A stretch of DNA of 18,700 nt from Bulleidia sp. GTDB taxonomy: Bacteria; Bacillota_I; Bacilli_A; Erysipelotrichales; Erysipelotrichaceae. Every line of letters begins with the position of its first letter. Within the stretch, counting starts at the first letter, position 1. This document shows positions 1 through 5,647 of the stretch, piece after piece. The stretch lies in contig JAEDEK010000023.1 of the NCBI GenBank assembly GCA_016293365.1, positions 1 to 18,700 of the forward strand, given 5' to 3'. Both the position numbers and the translations under genes were made by a program. A model generated the notes under the pieces. The model was given only the letters and a program-made list of their open reading frames with translations. It was not told the DNA's origin and searched no databases.

Positions 1-579
1 AACGTCATCGGTTCCGTTACAACACCATTCATGACATCCATGATGGCTTCCAACCTCGCTCTGTATCAGGCAGGTAAGGCAGTTTCCGCTTCCGGTGTAT
101 TCTTCACAGCAGAAGCTAAGGCAGCTGGTTATAGCATTATCGCTGGACCTTTCGGAGCTACATTCTTCTCTTCCACTGGTTCCGGTATCACAGGTGGTCT
201 GATCATCGCTATCATGCTGTTCTCCAAGAGAGACGACTTCAAGGCTATCGCTAAGCTGGCTATTCCTTGCGGAATCTTCAACATTAACGAACCTATCATC
301 TTCGGTATCCCAATGGTTATGAACCCAGTTCTCGGTATTCCATTCTTCTTAGCACCAATGGTATGTGTAACTCTGGCTTACTTTGTTACATCTATCGGTC
401 TGTGCCCACTGATGGTTATCGACGCTCCATGGACAACACCATGTGGAATCCTCGGCTTCCTCGCTTCTTCCGGTAACATTATGGGTGCTGTATGGCAGAT
501 TGTCATCATCCTCGGTGCTTCCACACTGATCTACACACCATTCGTTATCGCTTGCAACAAGCAGACAGCTGAAGCTTAA
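1..579 (+). CDS. PTS sugar transporter subunit EIIC, lactose/cellobiose type (3' part)
   Basis: This is the C-terminal part (about 193 residues) of a membrane EIIC permease. The frame is open from base 1, so the start lies outside the window. The stretch FNINEPIIFGIPMVMNP is the substrate-site signature of lactose/cellobiose/chitobiose EIIC proteins. It is flanked by hydrophobic segments at about bases 160-220, 310-400 and 490-560 that read as membrane helices. EIIC moves the sugar across the membrane while EIIB phosphorylates it; the exact sugar cannot be read here. Codon choice is strongly biased (GCT, ATC, TTC, CCA, GGT), unlike downstream genes, which suggests high expression. A strong terminator follows the TAA within about 20 nt, so it is the last gene of its operon. 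Confidence 0.93.
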   Translation, partial: NVIGSVTTPFMTSMMASNLALYQAGKAVSASGVFFTAEAKAAGYSIIAGPFGATFFSSTGSGITGGLIIAIMLFSKRDDFKAIAKLAIPCGIFNINEPIIFGIPMVMNPVLGIPFFLAPMVCVTLAYFVTSIGLCPLMVIDAPWTTPCGILGFLASSGNIMGAVWQIVIILGASTLIYTPFVIACNKQTAEA

Positions 580-600
580 TCGATTCGAAGGTATTAAAAA

Positions 601-627
601 GGATTCGGTTCTTCCGAATCCTTTTTT
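601..627 (+). terminator. Rho-independent terminator of the EIIC gene
   Basis: A perfect 8-bp stem, GGATTCGG (601-608) with CCGAATCC (614-621), encloses a TTCTT loop and is followed by six T residues. It lies 21 nt after the EIIC stop codon. Confidence 0.95.
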
Positions 628-641
628 CAATCTATATTCAC

Positions 642-677
642 TTGATTTCAAAGAAGGGAAATAGGATAATAAATCTA
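642..677 (+). promoter_or_regulatory. Promoter giving a probable leaderless mRNA for the 677 gene
   Basis: A -35-like TTGATT (642-647), a spacer of exactly 17 nt and a -10-like GATAAT (665-670) place the expected +1 at the A of the ATG at 677. No Shine-Dalgarno sits at a useful distance; a GAAGGG at 653-658 is 18 nt from the ATG. The boxes are seen; leaderless initiation is inferred. Confidence 0.6.
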
Positions 678-994
678 TGGCAGAAAATAAAAACAAGAAA
701 AAGCTCTCCAAGGAAGAGCTTCATGAAGAAAACCTGAGATTACATGCGGAAGTCAAGGCAAGACGTCAGACAAGCAATGAAGATTCCCAGAGAATCGTTC
801 AGACGCTGTCTTTACGTAATATTGGTGCATACTTCCTGGTAGTATTCCTGCCTCCGATCGGTATTCCATACATCTGGAAAAAGCAGGAACAGCTGTACCT
901 GCGTAATTCATCTTTATTGCTGTGGACATTCGTAGGTGGCGTGTGCCTGTTCGGTTATCTGAAACTGATCATTGAGGCTCTGGGTTGGATTTGA
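677..994 (+). CDS. Small two-helix membrane protein of unknown function
   Basis: This 105-residue protein has a very charged N-terminus (residues 1-45, Lys/Glu-rich and probably helical). Two hydrophobic segments follow at about residues 48-67 (containing FLPPIGIPYIW) and 80-100. I do not recognise the family. The layout suggests a small inner-membrane protein with a cytosolic, possibly coiled, N-terminal tail. It stands alone between two terminators and has its own promoter, so no partner can be read from context. The ATG at 677 is chosen because it coincides with the expected transcription start of a well-spaced promoter. Coding is supported by the composition and the membrane pattern. Confidence 0.8.
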   Translation: MAENKNKKKLSKEELHEENLRLHAEVKARRQTSNEDSQRIVQTLSLRNIGAYFLVVFLPPIGIPYIWKKQEQLYLRNSSLLLWTFVGGVCLFGYLKLIIEALGWI

Positions 995-1000
995 GAAAGT

Positions 1001-1021
1001 GAAGCTGTAAGGCTTCTTTTT
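1001..1021 (+). terminator. Short rho-independent terminator after the 677 gene
   Basis: GAAGCT (1001-1006) pairs with GGCTTC (1011-1016) across a GTAA loop, including one G-T wobble. Five T residues follow. The stem is short but correctly placed just after the TGA at 992-994. Confidence 0.7.
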
Positions 1022-1036
1022 CTTTGCCTGTATTCA

Positions 1037-1050
1037 TGTTAAAATAAAAT
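1037..1050 (+). promoter_or_regulatory. Extended -10 element just before the RpiR-family gene
   Basis: TGTTAAAAT (1037-1045) matches an extended -10 (TGnTAAAAT), which would start transcription near 1052, three bases before the ATG at 1055. A second TAAAAT lies at 1045-1050. No Shine-Dalgarno is present in the short gap. Confidence 0.5.
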
Positions 1051-1054
1051 CTGT

Positions 1055-1900
1055 ATGAGAATCATCGATCAGATCAGAAATAGAGAGTCATTTACTCCTA
1101 CAGAAAATACACTGGCAAAATACCTGGAAGAAAACAGTCGACAGGTTGTCAATATGAGTCTGGAACAGCTGGCAAATACACTGTATGTATCCAAATCCAG
1201 TATCATCCGTTTCTGTAAGAAACTCGGATTTAAAGGGCATAAGGAACTGTGTGTCAAACTGGCAAAGGAAATGGATACATTTGTCTATGACAGTGAACTG
1301 GTCAATCCATCCAATCCTTATCGGGAAAACGATACAATGGATCGGATTGCAGGTAAAACCTATCAACTTTGCCACGGTGCCCTGTATGATACCTATAATG
1401 ATCTGGAACTGGATGAGATCTCACTGCTGGCAAAAAAGATTGCGGAAACAGAAAAAGTATATCTTTATGTTCTGGAAGAGACTGGTCTATGTGGTGAATA
1501 CTTCAGCCAATCGTTGCAGAAGATCGGGATTGAAGTCCACATATCCAACTATCCTGGCAGTATGATTGAAAATGCATGCAGGCAGACTGTCGACAGCACA
1601 GCTGTTATCCTGAGTTATGGTATGTTCAATCAGGAGATGCGCAGAGCGGCAGAGATTCTGCATGAAGCAGGAGTTCCAGCATTTCTGATCAGCGGACTGG
1701 AAAAGAATCCGATCAATTCCTATGTGGATCATCAGATCCGGATCCGTTATTTTGAACCATCCCCGAAGGTAAACTGCATTGGTTCAAAGATGGCAATCCT
1801 GCTCGTGCTGGATGTCATTTACGGGGAGATATTCCGTCAGAACTACGACAGGAATCTGACAGTGATCAAGGATTACGAAAGACGAAGAACAAACCATTAA
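1055..1900 (+). CDS. MurR/RpiR-family transcriptional regulator (HTH + SIS)
   Basis: This 281-residue protein has the two-domain plan and usual length of RpiR-family regulators. The N-terminal HTH_6 domain spans about residues 1-77, with the recognition region at about 36-62 (TLYVSKSSIIRFCKKLGF). A sugar-isomerase (SIS) sensor domain spans about 115-260, including VILSYGMFNQEMRRA. Such regulators sense phosphosugars and control sugar or amino-sugar genes. murA starts 10 nt after its stop, so the two are probably co-transcribed. That pairing is compatible with control of cell-wall amino-sugar supply, but the ligand is not readable. No Shine-Dalgarno precedes the ATG; a -10 box ends 5-10 nt before it, suggesting a leaderless transcript. 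Confidence 0.92.
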   Translation: MRIIDQIRNRESFTPTENTLAKYLEENSRQVVNMSLEQLANTLYVSKSSIIRFCKKLGFKGHKELCVKLAKEMDTFVYDSELVNPSNPYRENDTMDRIAGKTYQLCHGALYDTYNDLELDEISLLAKKIAETEKVYLYVLEETGLCGEYFSQSLQKIGIEVHISNYPGSMIENACRQTVDSTAVILSYGMFNQEMRRAAEILHEAGVPAFLISGLEKNPINSYVDHQIRIRYFEPSPKVNCIGSKMAILLVLDVIYGEIFRQNYDRNLTVIKDYERRRTNH

Positions 1901-1910
1901 AGGAGATATT

Positions 1911-3173
1911 ATGCAGGAATTGATTAAAATTGAAGGCGGACACAGGCTGAATGGTGAAGTCACTGTATCCGGTGCAAAAAATGCTACAGTAGCACTGATC
2001 CCTGCTGCGATATTGGCAAACGGCCCTGTTACCATTGTAGGTATTCCGCAGATTGCAGATGTGGATAATCTGTGCCAGATTCTGAGACTGTTGAATGTTG
2101 AGGTTACGGTTGTTGGTCCGGATCATCTGATCATAGATCCAACCCATATGACAAATACGGATCTTGTGGCAGGATGTGTGACAAAACTGCGTGCATCCTA
2201 TTACTTCATGGGATCATTGCTTGGAAAATATGGTCATGTACGTATGAGAATGCCTGGTGGATGCTATCTTGGTCCTCGCCCGATTGATCTGCACATCAAA
2301 GGATTTGAAGCCCTTGGTGCAAAGGTACGGTTTGAGAAGGGGTGCTATGACATCACTGCCGATAGACTGGTAGGAAACAAGATTTTCCTTGATATTGCAT
2401 CTGTTGGAGCAACCATCAATATCATGATGGCGGCCGTATATGCCCAGGGCCGTACGACAATTGAAAATGCTGCCAAGGAACCGGAAATTATCGATGTGGC
2501 TACACTGCTTAACAAAATGGGTGCCAGAGTCCGTGGAGCAGGCACCAATGTCATTACCATCGATGGGGTCAATGCATTGAGCGGATGCTTCCATGAAATC
2601 ATTCCAGACCGTATTGAAGCCGGTACGTTTGTTGTGATTGGAGCTGCCTGTGCAGACCATCTGAAGATCCGCAATGTCATTCCACAGCATCTGGAATCCC
2701 TGCTTTCCAAGCTGGAAGAAATGGGTGTCCGTATGGAGATCGGTGTGGATACAATCGATGTCTATGGTACAGAGAATCTGAAAGGCGTGGATATTGTAAC
2801 AAAGCCATATCCTGGATTTGCGACTGACCTGCAGCAGCCTTTAACGGTATTGATGACTCAGGCACAGGGAGAATCCCATGTCCGTGATACACTGTATCCG
2901 GAACGTTTCAAACACTGCCAGGAACTGGAAAAAATGGGTGCAGTGATTGAAGTGTCAGGTGGTGAAGCAGAAATCAAAGGACCTACTCCATTAGGTGGTG
3001 CGGAAGTGCAGGCATCCGATCTGCGATGTGGAGCAGCTATGGTTGTGGCTGGTCTGATCGCAAACGATGTAACAACGATTTCCAATGTATATCATATCGA
3101 TCGAGGCTATTCTGAACTGGATCTCAAGCTGAAAAATCTCGGCGCAAAGATCTGGAGAGAAATGGGTGAATAA
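1911..3173 (+). CDS. murA: UDP-N-acetylglucosamine 1-carboxyvinyltransferase
   Basis: MurA transfers enolpyruvate from phosphoenolpyruvate to UDP-GlcNAc, the first committed step of peptidoglycan synthesis in the cytosol. The 420-residue length is typical. The substrate Lys/Asn pair appears in SGAKNATVAL (Lys23, Asn24). The active-site loop MPGGCYLGPRPIDLHI carries the catalytic, fosfomycin-reactive Cys118. The LRASYYFMGSLL segment just before it is the conserved Arg-containing helix. Both inverted domains of the EPSP-synthase fold are present. A strong AAGGAGAT lies 5 nt before the ATG. The gene sits in a two-gene operon behind the RpiR-family regulator and ends at a terminator. Many Bacillota carry two paralogues (MurA and MurZ); which one this is cannot be decided here. 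Confidence 0.96.
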   Translation: MQELIKIEGGHRLNGEVTVSGAKNATVALIPAAILANGPVTIVGIPQIADVDNLCQILRLLNVEVTVVGPDHLIIDPTHMTNTDLVAGCVTKLRASYYFMGSLLGKYGHVRMRMPGGCYLGPRPIDLHIKGFEALGAKVRFEKGCYDITADRLVGNKIFLDIASVGATINIMMAAVYAQGRTTIENAAKEPEIIDVATLLNKMGARVRGAGTNVITIDGVNALSGCFHEIIPDRIEAGTFVVIGAACADHLKIRNVIPQHLESLLSKLEEMGVRMEIGVDTIDVYGTENLKGVDIVTKPYPGFATDLQQPLTVLMTQAQGESHVRDTLYPERFKHCQELEKMGAVIEVSGGEAEIKGPTPLGGAEVQASDLRCGAAMVVAGLIANDVTTISNVYHIDRGYSELDLKLKNLGAKIWREMGE

Positions 3174-3180
3174 CATAGGG

Positions 3181-3206
3181 GCAGGTTCATGAAAAACCTG
3201 CTTTTT
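3181..3206 (+). terminator. Rho-independent terminator after murA
   Basis: GCAGGTT (3181-3187) pairs with AACCTGC (3195-3201), followed by five T residues, 7 nt after the murA stop. Confidence 0.93.
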
Positions 3207-3286
3207 GTAACGGTTGCGTAATAGTTGGTGGTGCACCTGAGATCTGATGCATAAGATACAGGTGAAGGAGGACCATTACGAAACGG

Positions 3287-3430
3287 ATGACTATACCGAT
3301 CACAATCATGATCTTTGTGTATCTTGGAATTGCTGGAATAATTCTGTATCTGATCTGCTTGCTGATTCAGGTATTACAGAAATATCTGAAAAGTGAACCA
3401 GTGCGGAATGAGAAGAAATTGATGGAATAA
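3287..3430 (+). CDS. Mini membrane protein upstream of a broken XRE regulator (possibly start-codon-damaged)
   Basis: This short frame encodes 47 residues from the ATG at 3287. It has one long hydrophobic helix (about residues 5-30, containing VYLGIAGIILYLICLL) and a charged tail. A strong AAGGAGG at 3265-3271 is 15 nt from this ATG, too far for good initiation. It is 6 nt from an in-frame ACG at 3278, which would give the natural start T/M-K-R-M. I infer that the original start was ATG at 3278 and has mutated to ACG. The frame ends overlapping the start of the XRE pseudogene, so the two were probably an operon. Small membrane proteins paired with XRE regulators are common in Bacillota, but the function is unknown. 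Whether it is still translated is uncertain. Confidence 0.5.
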   Translation: MTIPITIMIFVYLGIAGIILYLICLLIQVLQKYLKSEPVRNEKKLME

Positions 3431-3594
3431 ACACAGGGGAAGTCATCCGCAGAAAACGCCTGGAATGTCATATGACGCAGGAATTTGTTGCGGATGCTCC
3501 AGGTGTCAGCCATCAGGCGGTATCCAAACGGGAAAGCAGAGCCAGTGATCCAAGTACAACAAACCTGACGGCTCTGGCTGATCTGTTTGAATAA
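3422..3594 (+). pseudogene. XRE-family (HTH_3) regulator, 5' part, frameshifted and interrupted by IS605
   Basis: From 3427 one frame reads as a clear HTH_3 domain: RRKRLECHMTQEFVAD, then APGVSHQAVSKRE, then SDPSTTNLTALADLFE, then TAA at 3592. The ATG at 3422 is one base out of phase. Inserting one A in GGAATAAAC would give a normal start (MEINTGEV), so a one-base deletion is inferred. Usually conserved positions are altered: the W of the K-W-E motif is R, LGVS is PGVS, and SRQ is SHQ. The frame stops exactly where the IS605 element begins, and its missing C-terminus is found at 5581-5616 beyond the element. I read this as a dead gene: HTH identity is strong, and the order of the mutations is unknown. 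Confidence 0.85.
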
Positions 3595-3596
3595 TT

Positions 3597-3646
3597 GCCG
3601 ACGCATTCCCCGTCCATAATCTTTGATTTGGGCGGGGTTAGTCGGC
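3597..3646. repeat. Left-end imperfect hairpin of the IS605 element
   Basis: GCCGAC (3597-3602) pairs with GTCGGC (3641-3646), and inside it CCCCG (3608-3612) pairs with CGGGG (3633-3637). Such subterminal hairpins are what TnpA recognises on single-stranded DNA in this family. The tnpA stop codon lies inside it. Confidence 0.7.
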
Positions 3647-4060
3647 TTTCTTCCCCTGTGCCTGAATGTATTGTTCAATCGTTTTCCGGGATGTATCCGA
3701 TACAGAACTGATGAAGTACGTGTCTGACCAGAAATACGGTTTCTCGTAATATGGTCGTAATTCCTCAGAAAACTCTTTCCTTATCAGTCTGGATGTTACA
3801 GTTTTGTAGTTGTTGATCAATTTGGACAGCTGTGTTTGTGGTGAAATCTCAAATAGTATGTGGATGTGATCGTGATCCGTGTTGATCTCAAGAATTTCAC
3901 CTTTCCAATGCTCTTCAATAATTTCGTGGCTAAGAGATATCAGCCTGTCCTTCACGTCTCCATCTATTACAGGATGCCTGTATTTTGTAACTACCACTAA
4001 GTGATACTGTAACAGATATACGGCATGTCTGTTTTTATGATATTTATCATATTCTAACAT
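3638..4060 (-). CDS. tnpA: IS200/IS605-family Y1 transposase TnpA
   Basis: This 140-residue protein matches the compact Y1 HUH transposases that cut and rejoin single-stranded DNA at the element ends. The HUH motif is His65-Ile-His67, within TDHDHIHILFE. The catalytic tyrosine is most likely Tyr131 in the C-terminal helix (EQYIQAQGK). N-terminal strands HAVYLLQYHLVVVTKYR are typical of the family. A strong AAGGAGG lies 7 nt before the ATG. The length is normal and the motifs are intact, so it looks active. It diverges from tnpB, and its stop lies within the left-end hairpin. Confidence 0.95.
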   Translation of the reverse strand: MLEYDKYHKNRHAVYLLQYHLVVVTKYRHPVIDGDVKDRLISLSHEIIEEHWKGEILEINTDHDHIHILFEISPQTQLSKLINNYKTVTSRLIRKEFSEELRPYYEKPYFWSDTYFISSVSDTSRKTIEQYIQAQGKKAD

Positions 4061-4099
4061 ATTTTATCCTCCTTTATAGAAATCTTACCACTAACATTG

Positions 4100-4112
4100 T
4101 ATAATAGCTGTA
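4100..4112 (+). promoter_or_regulatory. TATAAT box abutting tnpB (leaderless start)
   Basis: A perfect TATAAT (4100-4105) is followed by six bases and then the ATG at 4112, so the expected +1 is the A of the ATG. No Shine-Dalgarno and no clear -35 are seen. An in-frame TTG at 4097 overlaps the box and is unlikely to be the start. Confidence 0.55.
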
Positions 4113-5422
4113 TGAAGATAACAACCAGTTATTCTGTTGCTTTCAAAGGCGGATATGATGCCATCAAAAGAACAACAGCTATCTACAATGAATCAGTCAG
4201 ATATCTGAGTGATGTTGTTCAGCAGCATTGGGATGAAATCGAAAAGATTGACCAGTCAAAACTGCGTATGAACTATGTGGAAAGACTTGTTCACAACACA
4301 AAATACAATCATGCTCTGTATGATTTTGATGTTGTATTTCCAAAGTATCCTACGTACTTCAGAAGAAATGCAATCATGACAGCTATCGGTATTGTGTCTG
4401 CCTATATGAGTGCGATTGATAACTGGGTAGCAGACGAATGCAAAGGGTCTATGCCAAAGATGGATACAGCTGTTCATCAGATGCCATGCTTTTATCATGG
4501 AAACTGCTTCAGAAACATGACAGACGACACAGCTGAAATCAAGGTATTCCGTAACAATGACTGGGTATGGCAGAAAGTCCGTCTGAATCATTCCGATCTG
4601 AAGTATCTGAAGAAGAAAGCACCTGTCGAAAAATGGTCTGCACCATCTCTTGTCAAAAAGCATGGTGGCTATGAACTCAGATTCACTGTCAAGAAGGATG
4701 TTGTTTTATCTTCAAAACCAGTATTTGAGCAGAAAGCGTGTGCTGTTGATCTTGGCATTACAACAGATGCAACATGCAGTGTAATTGATGTACATGGAAC
4801 TGTCCTGTCACGTAAGTTCATCAACTGTGGCAGAGAAAAAGACTCTGTATACAACGCACTGCATCGTGTATCTGACTTCCAGAAAGAACATGGTTCTCAT
4901 GATTCTGGAAGATTGTGGAACATTGCCAAGAGAAGAAACATTAATCTTGCTCATATGGTTGCACACCGGATTGTTGATTATGCAATCGCCAATGGCTGTG
5001 ATGTGATCGTCATGGAACACCTGGATACAAAAGGTAAAAAGAGTGGATCTAAGCGTCAGAAACTGACGATGTGGAAACATGCTGTTATCCAGAATACAGT
5101 CGAATCACTTGCTCATCAGTATGGAATCAGAGTGTCCCGTGTATGTGCATGGAATACAAGCAGACTTGCATATGATGGAAGTGGTATGGTTAACCGTGGC
5201 AGGTATGTATCTGAGACAACACCATACGATATGTGTAAATTCCAAACTGGGAAGATGTACAACTGTGATCTTTCTGCAAGTTATAACATCGGTGCACGGT
5301 ATTTCATCCGTGAACTGATTAAAGAAGTACCCGATATTATGACAGAAGTCTCTGATATCGGTAGTGGAACTACGAGGACTTTATCGACATTGTGGCGTAT
5401 TAACTCCGTCATGTCGATTTAG
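4112..5422 (+). CDS. tnpB: TnpB, IS605 OrfB-family RNA-guided nuclease
   Basis: TnpB proteins are omega-RNA-guided DNA nucleases, ancestral to Cas12, that keep IS200/IS605 elements in the genome. From the ATG at 4112 the protein has 436 residues. The three RuvC acidic residues are visible: Asp213 in AVDLGITTDA, Glu302 in VIVMEHLDT and Asp386 in NCDLSASYNIGARYF. The N-terminal half (residues 1-200) is the helical and wedge part. The usual four-Cys zinc ribbon between RuvC II and III is not recognisable: the expected paired Cys-x-x-Cys motifs are absent, replaced by TSRLAYDGSG and a spacer. This is a subfamily trait as far as I recall, not obvious damage. The frame is intact, so it is probably active. 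The 3' end leads into the presumptive omega-RNA. Confidence 0.93.
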   Translation: MKITTSYSVAFKGGYDAIKRTTAIYNESVRYLSDVVQQHWDEIEKIDQSKLRMNYVERLVHNTKYNHALYDFDVVFPKYPTYFRRNAIMTAIGIVSAYMSAIDNWVADECKGSMPKMDTAVHQMPCFYHGNCFRNMTDDTAEIKVFRNNDWVWQKVRLNHSDLKYLKKKAPVEKWSAPSLVKKHGGYELRFTVKKDVVLSSKPVFEQKACAVDLGITTDATCSVIDVHGTVLSRKFINCGREKDSVYNALHRVSDFQKEHGSHDSGRLWNIAKRRNINLAHMVAHRIVDYAIANGCDVIVMEHLDTKGKKSGSKRQKLTMWKHAVIQNTVESLAHQYGIRVSRVCAWNTSRLAYDGSGMVNRGRYVSETTPYDMCKFQTGKMYNCDLSASYNIGARYFIRELIKEVPDIMTEVSDIGSGTTRTLSTLWRINSVMSI

Positions 5423-5580
5423 TCTGGCATAAGTCTGTACATGTTAATACGGATGGGTTAGGCAGTGCGTGCACTTGCTGTAACTGTGCCGATATTGTAT
5501 CAATGGCAGACGGAAGTCCGGGCGACCACAAGCGTCTGGAAGCCCCATCTTATAACCGAAGGTTTAGGTGGGGAGTTCAC
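5423..5580 (+). ncRNA. Candidate omega-RNA scaffold / right end of the IS605 element
   Basis: The stretch between the tnpB stop and the element edge has no gene but contains several helices. CAGACG (5507-5512) pairs with CGTCTG (5533-5538). CCCCATC (5543-5549) pairs with GGTGGGG (5567-5573), enclosing AACC/GGTT with a GAA loop. TnpB families use an RNA from this position, often starting inside tnpB, whose 3' extension past the element edge is the guide. The 5' limit is unknown. The guide predicted here begins at 5581. Confidence 0.7.
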
Positions 5581-5616
5581 ACAACACCGGAAGATATTCT
5601 CAAAGAAATCCGATAA
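5581..5616 (+). pseudogene. XRE-family regulator, 3' fragment beyond the IS605 element
   Basis: The eleven codons TTPEDILKEIR followed by TAA (5614-5616) are a typical C-terminus after an HTH_3 domain. They continue in phase from LADLFE at 3589-3591. This places the IS605 element inside a small regulator of about 68 codons and sets the right edge of the element near 5580. Confidence 0.75.
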
Positions 5617-5646
5617 GAAAAGACTCCCTGTGCGGAGTCTTTATCA
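5612..5646. terminator. Bidirectional terminator between the XRE fragment and the SNF2 gene
   Basis: AAAGACTCC (5619-5627) pairs perfectly with GGAGTCTTT (5634-5642), and GATAA/TTATC can extend the stem around a small bulge. A/T tracts on both sides suit termination of the plus-strand regulator and of the minus-strand helicase gene, whose stop is at 5648. Confidence 0.85.
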
Positions 5647-5647
5647 T

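Larger units (their letters stand above)
3592..5580. mobile_element. IS200/IS605-family insertion sequence with divergent tnpA and tnpB
   Basis: The element contains a Y1 transposase gene on the minus strand and a tnpB gene on the plus strand, diverging from a shared 50-nt region. Subterminal hairpins occur near both ends (3597-3646 and 5543-5573). The right end closes with a GGGGAGTTCAC-type sequence typical of this family. Boundaries are deduced because removing about 3592-5580 joins the two XRE fragments in frame. There is no target-site duplication, as expected for single-strand peel-and-paste transposition. The left flank ends CTGTTTGAA, a candidate target/TAM sequence. Edges may be off by a few bases. 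Confidence 0.9.

Noticed and set aside
349..711. 120-codon minus-strand frame over the EIIC end and its terminator
   Set aside because: It runs through the terminator hairpin and antisense to a clear membrane protein; its composition is not protein-like.
2214..2690. Long minus-strand frames inside murA
   Set aside because: They are antisense shadows of murA with no ribosome site or recognisable motif.
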